From contig NZ_JBAMDA010000001.1 in assembly GCF_036964665.1 (NCBI RefSeq), forward strand, positions 62,001 through 126,000: DNA of 64,000 bases, written 5' to 3'. The number at the start of each line of letters is the position of its first letter. Within the stretch, counting starts at the first letter, position 1. The DNA is from Nitrobacter sp. NHB1. Lineage in GTDB: Bacteria; Pseudomonadota; Alphaproteobacteria; Rhizobiales; Xanthobacteraceae. The position numbers were made by a program, and so were the translations under genes. Shown in pieces: positions 50,599 through 60,771 of the stretch. The notes beneath the pieces were generated by a model that was given only the letters and a program-made list of their open reading frames with translations, made no database searches and was not told the DNA's origin.

Positions 50599-51352
50599 CG
50601 TTGGCGAGGATGCCTTTCTCGGCGGGCGGCTGCGGCTGTATCAGCCTCTGTCCGGCCATCGCGCCGGCCACGACGCGATGCTGCTCGCCGCCGCGACGCC
50701 GGGCAAGCGCGGCGACCGTATCGTTGATTTCGGGGCGGGCGTCGGCGCCGCCGGGCTCGCGGTAGCGACGCGGGTTGCCGGCATCGACCTGGTGCTGGTC
50801 GAGCGCGACGAAACCCTCGCCGATCTGGCGCGCCGCAATGCGGTTCTCAACGCCATCGCGGCGCAGGTCTGCACCCTCGATGTCACAGGCCGGGCGGAGG
50901 TTTTCGCAAGCGCCGGTCTCGGCCCCGACAGCGCCGACGTGGTCCTGATGAACCCTCCGTTCAACGATTCGGAGCGGCACCGGCCGTCGCCGGACGAGAG
51001 CCGGCGCGCAGCGCATGTCGCGGAGCCTGCCACGATCGAGGCATGGGTCCATGCGGCGCGGCGCCTGCTGAAATCCGGCGGCGTACTTAGCCTGATCTGG
51101 CGCAGCGACGGTCTGGCCGAGGTGCTGGCGGCGCTTGGCCGCGGCTTCGGCGGCGTCGCGATCCGGCCGGTGCATCCGGACGCGCGCAAACCGGCGATCC
51201 GCGTCCTGGTTCGCGCGGTCAAAGGGAGCCGGGCGCCGCTCAGGCTCTGTCCGGGTCTGATGCTCAGCGACGAGACCGGCCGGCCCGGCAAAGAGGCTCA
51301 GGACGCTCTCGCCGGCGGGCGGGCTCTTGCCATGACAGAAGAGTTCTTGTGA
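50570..51352 (+). CDS. TrmN6-like N6-adenine methyltransferase
   Basis: 260 residues. The SAM-binding motif VDFGAGVGAAGLAVATR and the catalytic NPPF (DVVLMNPPFNDSE) identify a class I N6-adenine methyltransferase; similarity is to the tRNA(1)(Val) A37 methyltransferase TrmN6/YfiC. The start LGGRLRLYQPLSGHRAGHDA is typical of the alphaproteobacterial branch. ATG at 50570 or 50579; the frame is open to 50501. Confidence 0.9.
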   Translation: MTPMTGARPDVGEDAFLGGRLRLYQPLSGHRAGHDAMLLAAATPGKRGDRIVDFGAGVGAAGLAVATRVAGIDLVLVERDETLADLARRNAVLNAIAAQVCTLDVTGRAEVFASAGLGPDSADVVLMNPPFNDSERHRPSPDESRRAAHVAEPATIEAWVHAARRLLKSGGVLSLIWRSDGLAEVLAALGRGFGGVAIRPVHPDARKPAIRVLVRAVKGSRAPLRLCPGLMLSDETGRPGKEAQDALAGGRALAMTEEFL

Positions 51353-51541
51353 ACCCGCGCTGCTAACCGCGCTGCCTTTCGTCACCGGACCGTTGCGGAA
51401 GTTTGCCCGACGGCTTTGGAGCGGTTCTGAAGCGAATTGTCGTGAGAAGGCTACCGATAGCCATCCCCAGTAGATAGATATTATCTCCATGTTAATCAGG
51501 CGGTTGCGTGATGACGAATTGCCAAGCTTCAGGGAAACGCC

Positions 51542-52423
51542 ATGAGTGGACGGACGAGAGCAGCGCTGATGAAACTGGTTCCCAAGCGGTGGCGGCGCGG
51601 GACGCCGGTGGTGCCGGTGGTACGGTTGTCCGGCGTGATCGGCGCGGTGACGCCGCTCAGGCCGGGCATGACGCTCGCGGGCGTTGCCAAAACGCTGGAG
51701 CGGGCGTTCGCGGTGGACAACGCCAAAGCGGTGGCGCTGCTGGTCAATTCGCCGGGCGGTTCGCCGGTGCAGTCGCGCCAGATTTTCCTGCGCATCCGGC
51801 AGCTCGCGCAGGAGAAAAAGCTTCCGGTGTTGGTGTTCGTCGAGGACGTCGCCGCCTCCGGCGGCTACATGATCGCCTGCGCTGGCGACGAGATATTCTG
51901 CGACCCCTCGTCGATTCTGGGCTCGATCGGCGTGGTCGGCGGCAGCTTCGGCTTCACCGAGCTGATCAGGAAGATCGGCGTCGAGCGCAGGCTGTATACC
52001 GCGGGCGAACACAAGGCGACGCTCGATCCGTTCCTCCCCGAAAATTCCGACGATGTGGCGCGGCTGAAAACAATCCAGCGCGAGATCCACGCCACCTTCA
52101 TCGAACTGGTCAAGACAAGCCGCGGTGCGCGGCTGAAGGGCGAGGACGATCTTTTGTTCACCGGCGAATACTGGGCGGGTGAGCGATCGGTCGCGCTCGG
52201 CCTTGCGGACGCGATCGGCGACCTCCGCTCGACGCTGCGGGCGCGGTTCGGCGACAAGGTCTTGACGCCGCTGATCGCGCCTTCGACCGGTCTCTTGGCG
52301 GGGCTGCTCGGCCGCAAAGCGGGAGCCGGAACCCTGACCTCGTTCGATGGCGCCCTGGGGATGCCGGACGACCTGATCTCGGCGCTTGAGACTCGGGCGA
52401 TTTGGGCCAAGTTCGGCTTTTAG
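51542..52423 (+). CDS. S49-family serine peptidase (SppA/SohB-like)
   Basis: 293 residues. A catalytic Ser lies in EDVAASGGYMIACAGDEIFC and the Lys in AGEHKATLDPF, the Ser-Lys dyad of family S49, and SILGSIGVVGG follows. No N-terminal membrane helix is obvious (RTRAALMKLVPKRWRRG is basic), so it is a short form, perhaps peripheral at the inner membrane. The strict role may be signal peptide digestion. Downstream small gene at 52526 is separate. Confidence 0.9.
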   Translation: MSGRTRAALMKLVPKRWRRGTPVVPVVRLSGVIGAVTPLRPGMTLAGVAKTLERAFAVDNAKAVALLVNSPGGSPVQSRQIFLRIRQLAQEKKLPVLVFVEDVAASGGYMIACAGDEIFCDPSSILGSIGVVGGSFGFTELIRKIGVERRLYTAGEHKATLDPFLPENSDDVARLKTIQREIHATFIELVKTSRGARLKGEDDLLFTGEYWAGERSVALGLADAIGDLRSTLRARFGDKVLTPLIAPSTGLLAGLLGRKAGAGTLTSFDGALGMPDDLISALETRAIWAKFGF

Positions 52424-52525
52424 GCCCCACTCCCGCCGAAATCCGCGCCAATTGGTCTCGGTACGCGCCATTGCGGGAACGATCGGGTTGGGCCAGAATA
52501 TATATCAGTATCAATAAGGGGGGCG

Positions 52526-52741
52526 ATGGATGAAGACGAGGATCGACCGATGCCGCCGCTGATTGCACTCGCAGCTACCCTGGGTGGGCTGGCCGCAGTC
52601 CGCTGGCTCTACCGAACCGCCAAGCGGATCAATCACGAACTCCAGGAGGCGCGGATGGCCCACGTTGCCGAAGCGGCCCGCTCCCGCGAAATTCCGACGC
52701 TGCGGCGCGATCCCCGCACCGGCGCCTACCGGCCTGACTAG
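52526..52741 (+). CDS. Small membrane-anchored hypothetical protein
   Basis: 71 residues: an acidic start (MDEDEDRPMPP), one hydrophobic helix (LIALAATLGGLAAVRWLY) and an Arg-rich cytoplasmic tail (TLRRDPRTGAYRP). Ribosome site AAGGGGGG lies just upstream of the ATG. Proteins of this kind precede glyQ in related genomes as far as I recall; function unknown. Confidence 0.7.
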   Translation: MDEDEDRPMPPLIALAATLGGLAAVRWLYRTAKRINHELQEARMAHVAEAARSREIPTLRRDPRTGAYRPD

Positions 52742-52873
52742 CGCGTATTCCGCCCCGCTCAATTGCCGGCAATTCCGGTAACCGTTGTTCCGTCATCGCC
52801 TTGATTTGGGAGACACGCGCCGATACGGTCCCCGCGCGCCGACGAAGTACGCGAATCCCCGAAAAACGGCCCG

Positions 52874-53818
52874 ATGGACTCCTTGCCCCCGCACATGCGC
52901 CCGGAACGCTCGTTCCAGGGCCTGATCCTGACCCTGCAACGCTACTGGGCGGACTTCGGCTGCGTGATCCTGCAGCCCTATGACATGGAGGTGGGGGCGG
53001 GCACCTTTCATCCCGCGACCACGCTTCGCGCGCTGGGTCCGAAGCGCTGGAACGCGGCCTATGTGCAGCCCTCGCGCCGGCCCAAGGACGGCCGCTACGG
53101 CGAGAACCCGAACCGCCTGCAGCACTACTATCAGTTCCAGGTGATCCTCAAGCCGTCGCCGCCGGACATCCAGGACCTCTACCTGAAATCGCTGGCCGCC
53201 ATCGGTGTCGACAGCGCGCTGCATGACATCCGCTTCGTCGAGGACGACTGGGAAAGCCCGACGCTGGGGGCTTGGGGACTTGGCTGGGAGTGCTGGTGCG
53301 ACGGTATGGAAGTCAGCCAGTTCACCTACTTCCAGCAGGTGGCGGGCGTCCAATGCGCGCCGGTGGCGGGCGAACTCACTTACGGGCTGGAGCGGCTCGC
53401 GATGTTCGTGCAGGGCGTCGACCGCGTCTACGATCTCAATTTCAACGGCCGCGAGGGCACCGACAAGGTGACCTATGGCGACGTCTTCTTGCAAGCCGAG
53501 CAGGAATATTCGCGGCACAACTTCGAGCATTCCGACGCCGACATGCTGTTCAAGCAATTCGCGATGGCAGAAGAGGCCTGCAAAAAATATCTCGACGCCG
53601 GGTGGCAGAAAAATCCGAAAGAGCCCGGCAAGCGCGAGGCGCATCTGATGGCGCTGCCGGCCTACGACCAGTGCATCAAGGCGAGCCATGTCTTCAACCT
53701 GCTCGACGCGCGCGGCGTGATCTCCGTGACCGAGCGGCAGAGCTACATCCTGCGAGTGCGCGAACTGGCGAAAGCCTGCGGCGAGGCGTGGCTCCATACA
53801 GACGCGGGCGGCGTCTAA
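52874..53818 (+). CDS. glyQ: Glycine-tRNA ligase alpha subunit GlyQ
   Basis: 314 residues. The alpha2beta2-type subunit that activates glycine: [60 protein letters not shown], and [20 protein letters not shown]. The gene ends three bases before glyS, so the two are co-transcribed. Confidence 0.98.
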   Translation: MDSLPPHMRPERSFQGLILTLQRYWADFGCVILQPYDMEVGAGTFHPATTLRALGPKRWNAAYVQPSRRPKDGRYGENPNRLQHYYQFQVILKPSPPDIQDLYLKSLAAIGVDSALHDIRFVEDDWESPTLGAWGLGWECWCDGMEVSQFTYFQQVAGVQCAPVAGELTYGLERLAMFVQGVDRVYDLNFNGREGTDKVTYGDVFLQAEQEYSRHNFEHSDADMLFKQFAMAEEACKKYLDAGWQKNPKEPGKREAHLMALPAYDQCIKASHVFNLLDARGVISVTERQSYILRVRELAKACGEAWLHTDAGGV

Positions 53819-53821
53819 GCG

Positions 53822-56116
53822 ATGCCCGATCTTCTGCTCGAACTATTCTCCGAGGAAATTCCCGCGCGCATGCAGGCGAAGGCGGCGGACGACCTGCGCA
53901 GGATGGTCACCGACAAGCTCGTCGCCGAGGGCCTCGTCTACGAGGGCGCGAAAGCCTTCGCCACGCCGCGCCGCCTCGCGCTCACCGTGCACGGCGTTCC
54001 GGTGCGCCAGCCCGATCTCAAGGACGAGCGCAAGGGACCGAAGGTCGGCGCGCCCGACGCCGCCGTGCAGGGATTTCTGAAAGCCGCCGGCCTGAAATCG
54101 CTGGATGAAGCGAAGGTCCAGCGCGATCCGAAGAAGGGCGATTTCTACGTCGCGCTGATCGAGAAGCCGGGCCGCCCCGCGATCGATGTGATCGCGGAAA
54201 TCCTGCCGGTGATCGTGCGCACCTTCCCGTGGCCGAAGCAGATGCGCTGGGGCGAACGCTCGGCGAAGCCCGGTGCGCTGACCTGGGTGCGGCCGCTGCA
54301 TTCGATCGTCGCGACCTTCGGCATGGAGACCGAGGAGCCGGACGTGGTGGCGTTCGACGTCGCCGGCATCACAGCCGGGCAGGTGACGCGCGGCCACCGC
54401 TTCATGGCGCCGGACGAATTCAGCGTGCGCCGCTTCGAGGATTACGAGGCGAAGTTGCAGGCGGCGAAGGTCGTGCTCGATCCGCAGCGCCGCAAGGACA
54501 TCATCCTGGCCGACGCCAAGGACCTTGCGTTCGCGCAAGGCTATGAGCTGGTCGAGGATCAGGTGCTGCTCGACGAGGTCGCGGGGCTTGTCGAATGGCC
54601 GGTGGTGCTGATGGGCGCGTTCGACGAGGAGTTTTTGTCGATCCCCGGCGAAGTGATCCGCGCCACCATCCGCAACAACCAGAAGTGTTTTGTCGTCAAC
54701 GATCCCAAAACCGGAAAGCTCGCCAACAAGTTCATCCTCGTCGCCAACATCGAGGCGAGCGATGGCGGCAAGGCAATCGTCGCCGGCAACGAGCGCGTGA
54801 TCCGCGCGCGGCTTTCGGATGCGAAGTTCTTCTATGAGACCGATCTCAAGACCAAGCTGGAAGACCGGCTGCCGAAGTTCGAGAAGATCGTGTTTCATGA
54901 AAAGCTCGGCACGCAGGCGGAACGCATCGCACGCATCGAACGCCTCGCGGCAAAGATCGCGCCGCTGGTCGGTGCTGATGTTGCGAAAGCGCAGCGCGCC
55001 GCGCTACTGTGCAAGACCGATTTGTTGACCGAAGTGGTCGGCGAATTCCCCGAGCTGCAGGGACTGATGGGGAAATACTATGCGCAGGCCGCTGGTGAGG
55101 ATGCTTCCGTCGCAGCCGCCTGCGAAGAACATTACAAGCCGCAAGGTCCGAACGACCGCGTGCCGAGCGATCCGGTTTCGATTGCAGTGGCGCTGGCCGA
55201 CAAGATCGACACGCTGGTCGGCTTTTGGGCCATCGATGAAAAGCCGACGGGAAGCAAGGACCCGTTCGCGTTGCGACGCGCGGCGCTGGGTGTGATTAGG
55301 TTGATCGTTGAGAATCAACTGAGCCTGGGTTTGTTTGGTATTTTCGAATTAGCGGCACACCCCATTTTGAGACAGCAAGCCGATGAGCATTACAAGGACA
55401 TCGTGAAGGCACTCATTGAATCTGGAAAAATTACAGGCAGGGATACAGCATTAGAAGAGTACAAGAACAGCAGCGAATATGTCGAAGGATGGACCGACCA
55501 TGCCTATCATGGTGTGGTCCGCATTCAGTCAGAGCTGAGAGTTTTCTTTATTGATCGATTGAAAGTTCAACTGCGCGAAAATGGCGCGCGGCACGATCTC
55601 GTTGACGCCGTCTTGTCCTTACATGCAGTTTCTGCAGCAATGGTGGATATGCTTGGAGGAAAGGAGTTCTCGCCATTCGATGAAACGGACATGGACGACC
55701 TCCTGATGATCGTCCGCCGCGTCGAGGCGCTCGGCAAATTCCTCGATACCGACGACGGCAAGAACCTGCTTGCCGGCACCAAGCGCGCGTCGAACATCCT
55801 CGTCATCGAAGAGAAGAAAGACAAGCGCAGCTTCGACGGCGCGCCGGACGACTCGCTCTACAAGCTGGACGAAGAGAAGGCGCTCGCTGTTGCCATCGAT
55901 CAGGTGAAGCGTGAGGCGAGCGCCGCCGTAGCGAAGGAAGACTTCGCCGCCGCCATGGCGGCAATGGCGAAACTGCGTCCCGCGGTCGACGCCTTTTTCG
56001 ACAAGGTGAAAGTCAACGACGACGATCCTACGATTCGTGAAAACCGCTTGAAGCTGCTCAACGAAATTCGCGCCGCCACGCGCACGGTCGCGGATTTCTC
56101 GCGAATTCAGGATTGA
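53822..56116 (+). CDS. glyS: Glycine-tRNA ligase beta subunit GlyS
   Basis: 764 residues, full length. Binds and positions tRNA-Gly. Starts [20 protein letters not shown] and ends with an anticodon-binding DALR-like domain ([38 protein letters not shown]). From about 55300 to 55670 the DNA is visibly richer in A/T, with codons such as TTA, AGA and GGA that are rare in the flanks; the protein stays in frame. This looks like a recombined patch. Confidence 0.97.
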   Translation: MPDLLLELFSEEIPARMQAKAADDLRRMVTDKLVAEGLVYEGAKAFATPRRLALTVHGVPVRQPDLKDERKGPKVGAPDAAVQGFLKAAGLKSLDEAKVQRDPKKGDFYVALIEKPGRPAIDVIAEILPVIVRTFPWPKQMRWGERSAKPGALTWVRPLHSIVATFGMETEEPDVVAFDVAGITAGQVTRGHRFMAPDEFSVRRFEDYEAKLQAAKVVLDPQRRKDIILADAKDLAFAQGYELVEDQVLLDEVAGLVEWPVVLMGAFDEEFLSIPGEVIRATIRNNQKCFVVNDPKTGKLANKFILVANIEASDGGKAIVAGNERVIRARLSDAKFFYETDLKTKLEDRLPKFEKIVFHEKLGTQAERIARIERLAAKIAPLVGADVAKAQRAALLCKTDLLTEVVGEFPELQGLMGKYYAQAAGEDASVAAACEEHYKPQGPNDRVPSDPVSIAVALADKIDTLVGFWAIDEKPTGSKDPFALRRAALGVIRLIVENQLSLGLFGIFELAAHPILRQQADEHYKDIVKALIESGKITGRDTALEEYKNSSEYVEGWTDHAYHGVVRIQSELRVFFIDRLKVQLRENGARHDLVDAVLSLHAVSAAMVDMLGGKEFSPFDETDMDDLLMIVRRVEALGKFLDTDDGKNLLAGTKRASNILVIEEKKDKRSFDGAPDDSLYKLDEEKALAVAIDQVKREASAAVAKEDFAAAMAAMAKLRPAVDAFFDKVKVNDDDPTIRENRLKLLNEIRAATRTVADFSRIQD

Positions 56117-56145
56117 TGTCCGTGGCGAGCGCCCGCGCTCGTCTG

Positions 56146-56272
56146 GAGCGTTTTCGAGCGAAGCATGTCCTCGGGCTTGGCCCGAGGATGGGCACCGGTT
56201 CGCGTAAAGAAAACGCGTCAAATCAAAATCATAGGGCCCGCTTCTGATTCCATCAGAAGCGAAAAGGCTCTA
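56146..56272 (+). repeat. Dispersed palindromic repeat, class A
   Basis: Starts GAGCGTTTTCGAGCGAAGCA and ends GAAGCGAAAAGGCTCTA. Same order of blocks as 30840-30966, with a shorter gap in the second half. Followed within ten bases by a separate GC-rich stem-loop. Confidence 0.75.
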
Positions 56273-56280
56273 TGTAAACC

Positions 56281-56317
56281 GGAAACCCCGTCCCTGGAGG
56301 TGACGGGACGGGGTTCC
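56281..56317. terminator. GC-rich stem-loop, possible terminator after glyS
   Basis: GGAA(A)CCCCGTCC pairs with GGACGGGGTTCC: twelve pairs with one bulged A, loop of 12 bases. No T run follows on the plus strand, so it may be a terminator for either strand or only an mRNA-stabilising hairpin. Confidence 0.45.
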
Positions 56318-56438
56318 GGCCGCCCGCGTGGCGCCGGCTCCGATCGTGGCCGATATCGTCACGCGAACCGGCGCCCGCATCGCTTGAAAGAAAACGCCGC
56401 CAGTGCGTGTCCGAGCGATGTGGGCCTGGCGCAGAATA

Positions 56439-56816
56439 TCAGTCGATCACCTGCATGATGCGCCGCGTGCGCGGCTCGATCAGCACGGTTTCACCATTCA
56501 CAACGGTGTAGCGATAGGGCGTCGCGCCGAAGCGCTGCGGCACGTCGTAGAAGGTCACGCCTTCGTCGGCGAGGACCGCGCCGACGACGATGCGTTGCGG
56601 AACGGTGTAAGAGGGGACGCGCTCGGTCACGATGTATTCGCGAAACGCCGGGCGCTGCTCGTCCGTAATGCCGCCGTCAGCATCGACCTCAACCGGCTGG
56701 GTGACGACCACATCGGTCGAAGGCGCAGTGCCGATCGTGGTGCCTTGCGCGTGAGCGGTGAGGGTTGTGCCGAGTGCAGTCACAAGTGCGGCAATAGCCA
56801 GGGCCGTATTACGCAT
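56439..56816 (-). CDS. DUF1236 exported protein
   Basis: 125 residues. Signal peptide (RNTALAIAALVTALGTTLTAHA) and the DUF1236 pattern: ITDEQRPAFREYIVTERVPS, VGAVLADEGVTFYDVP and a final DVP..YTVVNGETVLIEPRTRRI block. Such periplasmic proteins are widespread in Bradyrhizobium-type bacteria, of unknown function. Confidence 0.85.
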   Translation of the reverse strand: MRNTALAIAALVTALGTTLTAHAQGTTIGTAPSTDVVVTQPVEVDADGGITDEQRPAFREYIVTERVPSYTVPQRIVVGAVLADEGVTFYDVPQRFGATPYRYTVVNGETVLIEPRTRRIMQVID

Positions 56817-57066
56817 GGTTGGCCTCCTTTGCGATGTCGGACGCGCAACTCGGAACGCGCGCCGTTCGATTGGGTGTCATGCCAATTCATCCGGCCTGCC
56901 AACGTTCCCGCGCGCAAGTTGGCATTTCCGGGGCGATTTGCGGCAATGCCACAAATGAGACAAATGAGGTGGAACCCGCTGAAGTCGCAGGGTCCGCTAT
57001 CATGAAGCCGGCGCGACGGATAAAGTTTCTCCGATTCGCAAATCGCATCAGCGGAGGTTCCCTCAA

Positions 57067-57222
57067 ATGGTCATCACGGCAGCACATATCCAGCCCATCG
57101 TGGCGCTGGTCGCAGGCATTCTCATCTTGATCATGCCGCGCTTTCTCAATCTGGTCGTTGCGATCTATCTCATCTTCATTGGCCTCTCCGGCCTTGGCGT
57201 ATTCAAGATGTTGCATCACTAA
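57067..57222 (+). CDS. DUF3096 small membrane protein
   Basis: 51 residues, starting MVITAAHIQPIVALVAGILI with two membrane helices joined by a short MPRFLN turn and ending FKMLHH. It matches the DUF3096 pattern (IQPxVALIAGILILIMPRLLN...AIYLI). GGAGG lies nine bases before the ATG. Too short for most gene callers. Function unknown. Confidence 0.8.
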   Translation: MVITAAHIQPIVALVAGILILIMPRFLNLVVAIYLIFIGLSGLGVFKMLHH

Positions 57223-57488
57223 CTTCTAATGATGTCCCGGTCGTGATGCCTGTCGCAGCGATGACGGTTGTCGAGCGTCGTCGCATGGCGGTCCGGTCAC
57301 CGCTGGCCGATGACCGGACCGGCCACGGTCTGCCGGGGCGCAGCTATCGCAAAGCCGCTTGCCTTCCGGCTTGAATAGGTATTCAGTTTTTAGAATGCCT
57401 TTTGCGCGAGCTCGCGCAACGTATTGAAGGCACGCAGGTTCCGGCCAACGCCGCGCCGGCCGCGGCGGTCGATGGACACAAAACGCGC

Positions 57489-58172
57489 ATGGTGTATCGG
57501 CGGACCCATCAGGTCTTGAAGCGCCTCGCGGCGCGACGCCGCGCCATCCTGGAGGCGGCGCGGGATACGGCCAGCAACAGCGGCATGGCGGCGGTGCAGA
57601 TCGCGCCGGTCGCGCGCCGCGCCAATGTCGCGGCCGGCACGGTCTATCGTTATTTTCCCTCGAAAGCGGATCTGATTTCCGAACTGATCACGGAGGTTGC
57701 GTGCGACGAACTGGCCGCGATACGCGCTGCCGCCGATGCCGCGCCGGGCCCATCGTCGGCGCTCGCCGCCGCCGTCGCCACCGTCGCCGTGCACATGGTG
57801 TCGCATCGGAAGCTGGCGTGGGGCATTCTGGCCGAGCCGGTCGATGTCGATGTCGCCGCGACGCGGCTGGCGAGCCGCCGCGGCATCGCCGGCGAGATTG
57901 AAACGCGCATCATTGCCGCGGTGCGCGCCGGACATCTGCCGGCGCAGGATACGTCGCTGGCCGCGACCGCGCTGCTTGGTGCACTGAATGAATCTCTTGT
58001 CGGCCCGCTGGCGCCCGACAGCCTCGATGATCCGGTAAGGCTCCGCGACGTGGTGCAGAGCGCGACCCTGCTGGCGTTGCGCGCGGTCGGCGTGACGGAT
58101 GCCCGCGCCCGCGGCCTTGTGGTGCAGGCCGCCCTGCCGGCCAGGATGCCGGCAGGGGAGCACATGGGCTGA
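57489..58172 (+). CDS. TetR-family transcriptional regulator
   Basis: About 227 residues. N-terminal TetR helix-turn-helix: RRAILEAARDTASNSGMAAV followed by APVARRANVAAGTVYRYFPS and KADLISELI. The C-terminal domain (AAVATVAVHMVSHRKLAWGI onward) is ligand- and dimer-type. Targets unknown; the convergent cytochrome c gene ends 9 bases away. The frame starts at 57402 with TTG; ATG at 57489 is taken, but the exact start is uncertain. Confidence 0.88.
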   Translation: MVYRRTHQVLKRLAARRRAILEAARDTASNSGMAAVQIAPVARRANVAAGTVYRYFPSKADLISELITEVACDELAAIRAAADAAPGPSSALAAAVATVAVHMVSHRKLAWGILAEPVDVDVAATRLASRRGIAGEIETRIIAAVRAGHLPAQDTSLAATALLGALNESLVGPLAPDSLDDPVRLRDVVQSATLLALRAVGVTDARARGLVVQAALPARMPAGEHMG

Positions 58173-58180
58173 AGTGCGCC

Positions 58181-58582
58181 TTACTTCGCCTTGACCTTGC
58201 CGTCCTTGTCGAACTCCGAGACATAGGCCCAGAGGTTGTCGAGTTCGCTCTGCTTCTTGATGCCGGCAAACGCCATCTTGACGCCGGGTACCTTGGCCTT
58301 GGGATCCCTTATGTACGCCTCGAACTCCGCCTGGTTCCAGGTAATGCCGGAATTCTTCATGGCGTCCGAATAGGAATAGCCTGCTTCGGTACCGGCCTTG
58401 CGTCCGTCCAGGCCGTTGAGATCGGGTCCGACCTTGTTCTTGGCGCCTTCGCCGATGTCGTGACATGCCTTGCACTTGTTGAAGGCTGCCTTTCCGGCGG
58501 CCGCGTCCGCCGCGAGCGAGCTGCCCACGCTTGCAAGCGTAACGCCGAGGACGGTCAATGCGGAAATGACGAACGTTTTCAT
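58181..58582 (-). CDS. Soluble class I cytochrome c (c2/c550 type)
   Basis: 133 residues. A signal peptide (KTFVISALTVLGVTLASVGS... SLAA) and one heme-binding motif CKACH. The later VPGVKMAFAGIKKQSELDNL block carries the Met ligand. Matches periplasmic cytochromes c2 that shuttle electrons between respiratory or photosynthetic complexes. Stands alone, not in an operon; divergent region has no clear promoter. Confidence 0.95.
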   Translation of the reverse strand: MKTFVISALTVLGVTLASVGSSLAADAAAGKAAFNKCKACHDIGEGAKNKVGPDLNGLDGRKAGTEAGYSYSDAMKNSGITWNQAEFEAYIRDPKAKVPGVKMAFAGIKKQSELDNLWAYVSEFDKDGKVKAK

Positions 58583-58977
58583 GAAGACCTCTGAGTTCTA
58601 ACGTGTTGAGTGTGATGGCTTCAGGCTGAAGCGGTTGGGATTTGCCTCCCCTGAAAAGAAGAGGCCGTGCCTCGATTCTGAAGCTCGCACGTCGTTGCGA
58701 TAACCTCTGATGCGAACCGCAGAATCGAAGAATACCATCGATCTTAGAATGATTCGAGTGTGATTTTGGTACAAAAAGCCGCCTTGACGGACTCGCCGGG
58801 TTGCGGCAGCCGATTCATTTCTTCAGGCGGTCGTGTGCTCCGGGCACCATCGTATCCCGCAATCGTAGCATTCGACCGGAATCCCATCAATCCTGTTTAA
58901 CTAAAGACCGGCGATACCTACACAAGACATACGAAATGTGGTTGATCCAGTTGGTTTTGCAGCGATCCCACGACTGG
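58583..58977. other. Intergenic stretch between cytochrome c and glcD, nothing coding
   Basis: About 400 bases without a recognisable gene. It must hold the cytochrome promoter (GAG-rich ribosome site near 58588 on the minus strand) and perhaps that of glcDEF. It continues into a class A-like repeat. Confidence 0.45.
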
Positions 58978-59093
58978 CTCGTATTCCGCAAAAGCGGATA
59001 CCGGTTTTGCGATCGGAATGCGCGCAAGTTATTCATTGAGAGCGTTTGCTTACGGCTAACCGGATATTCCCCTTGGCCGGAAAATGCTCTCAA
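58978..59093. repeat. Class A-like palindromic repeat before glcD
   Basis: Contains GTATTCCGCAAAAGCGGATACCGG and AATGCGCGCAAGTTATTCATTGAG, then GGCCGGAAAATGCTCTCAAT, which mirrors the GAGAGCATTTTCCGGCG partial unit at 8347. It ends 25 bases before glcD. Confidence 0.55.
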
Positions 59094-59117
59094 TCGCGAC
59101 GCCGGAGCGCCTGCCTT

Positions 59118-60611
59118 ATGCCCATCATGATGCCCGCATCGGATCAGATGGTCCTCAATCGCCGCGACGCCATCGTTGCGGACTTGCGCGCGATCGTGCC
59201 GGGCGAGGGTGTGATCTTCAGTGCCGCGGAAATGCTGCCGTACGAATCGGACGCCCTGACCGCCTATCGCCAGCCGCCGATGGTCGTGGTGTTGCCGGAA
59301 ACCACGGAGCAGGTGTCGCGCATTCTGAAATACTGCTTCGACAACGGCATCAAGGTGGTGCCGCGCGGCTCCGGCACCTCGCTGTCCGGCGGGGCGTTGC
59401 CGCTGGAGGACGCGGTGCTGTTGGGGCTCGGCAAGTTCAAGCGCATCCGCGAGATCGATCTCGATAATCGCGTCGTCGTCACCGAGCCCGGCGTCACCAA
59501 CCTCGCGATCAGCCAGGCGGTGGCCCATGCCGGGTTCTACTACGCACCGGATCCGTCGTCGCAGATCGCCTGCTCGATCGGCGGCAACATCGCGGAAAAT
59601 TCCGGCGGCGTTCACTGCTTGAAATACGGCATGACCACCAACAACGTTCTCGGCTGCGAGCTTGTGCTGATGTCGGGCGAAATCCTCCGCATCGGCGGCA
59701 AGGCGCCGGAGCAGGCGGGTTACGACCTGATGGGCATCATCACCGGTTCCGAGGGGTTGCTCGGCGTTGTCACCGAAGTCACCGTCCGCATTCTGCGAAA
59801 GCCGGAAACCGCGCGGGCGCTGCTGGTCGGCTTTCCGCAAGTTGAAGCGGCCGGAGAGTGTGTGGCGCGGATCATCGGCGCCGGCATTATTCCCGGCGGC
59901 ATGGAAATGATGGACAAGCCGGCGATCCACGCCGCGGAAGCCTTCGTTCATGCCGACTATCCGCTCGACGTCGAGGCGCTGCTGATCATCGAACTCGACG
60001 GCCCGAGCATCGAGGTCGACGAACTCATCAAGCGGGTAGAGGCTATTGCGCTGGGCTGCGGATCGACCACCTGCCGGATTTCCGGTTCGGAAGCCGAGCG
60101 CGACCTGTTCTGGGCCGGCCGCAAGGCGGCGTTTCCGGCGGTTGGCCGCATCTCGCCGGACTATCTCTGCATGGACGGCACCATTCCGCGCGGCGCGCTG
60201 CCGCGGGCGCTTGCGCGCATTCGCGATCTCGGCGAGAAATACGGCCTCGGCGTCGCCAACGTATTCCATGCCGGCGACGGCAATCTTCACCCGCTCATCC
60301 TCTACGACGCCAACAAGCCCGGCGAGATGGACAAGGCAGAAGCGTTCGGCGCGGAGATTCTGCGCTGCTGCGTCGAACTCGGCGGCGTTCTGACCGGCGA
60401 ACACGGCGTCGGTATCGAGAAGCGGGACTTGATGCCGCACATGTTCAGCGAGGTCGATCTCAACCAGCAGCAGCGGCTGAAATGCGCGTTCGACGCGCGG
60501 GGGCTGCTCAATCCGGGCAAGGTGTTTCCGACGCTGCACCGCTGCGCCGAGCTTGGCCGCGTGCATGTGCACAGCGGCAAGCTGGCGTTTCCGGATTTGC
60601 CGAGATTTTGA
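59118..60611 (+). CDS. glcD: Glycolate oxidase subunit GlcD (FAD-linked)
   Basis: 497 residues. FAD-binding PCMH domain: PPMVVVLPETTEQVSRILKY, VPRGSGTSLSGGALPLEDAV, GSIGGNIAENSGGVHCLKYG. C-terminal oxidase domain: NVFHAGDGNLHPLI and GVLTGEHGVGIEKRDLM. Oxidises glycolate (or D-lactate) to glyoxylate together with GlcE and GlcF at the membrane. ATG at 59118 chosen over the frame opening at 59046. Confidence 0.95.
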   Translation: MPIMMPASDQMVLNRRDAIVADLRAIVPGEGVIFSAAEMLPYESDALTAYRQPPMVVVLPETTEQVSRILKYCFDNGIKVVPRGSGTSLSGGALPLEDAVLLGLGKFKRIREIDLDNRVVVTEPGVTNLAISQAVAHAGFYYAPDPSSQIACSIGGNIAENSGGVHCLKYGMTTNNVLGCELVLMSGEILRIGGKAPEQAGYDLMGIITGSEGLLGVVTEVTVRILRKPETARALLVGFPQVEAAGECVARIIGAGIIPGGMEMMDKPAIHAAEAFVHADYPLDVEALLIIELDGPSIEVDELIKRVEAIALGCGSTTCRISGSEAERDLFWAGRKAAFPAVGRISPDYLCMDGTIPRGALPRALARIRDLGEKYGLGVANVFHAGDGNLHPLILYDANKPGEMDKAEAFGAEILRCCVELGGVLTGEHGVGIEKRDLMPHMFSEVDLNQQQRLKCAFDARGLLNPGKVFPTLHRCAELGRVHVHSGKLAFPDLPRF

Positions 60612-60639
60612 GGGTGGTTGTGCTGCACCAAATGTGCTG

Positions 60640-60762
60640 CGTTGCCCCCGCGAACGCGGGGGCCCATAACCACGGTGGTGGTGCAAAAGGAAAACCGGAG
60701 AGACACCGATCCTATCGAAAGTGCACGGCGTATAGGTCCCCGCGTTCGCGGGGACGACGAGG
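60640..60762. repeat. Dispersed palindromic repeat, class F
   Basis: CCCCCGCGAACGCGGGGGCC and GTCCCCGCGTTCGCGGGGAC are opposed hairpins, with CATAACCACGGTGGT and GGAAAACCGGAGAGACACC between. Lies between glcD and glcE in the operon. Confidence 0.65.
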
Positions 60763-60771
60763 GGTAGCGCC

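Noticed and set aside
50534-52471. A 645-codon frame opposite the methyltransferase and S49 peptidase genes
   Set aside because: It spans two well-supported genes in antisense and has low-complexity translation.
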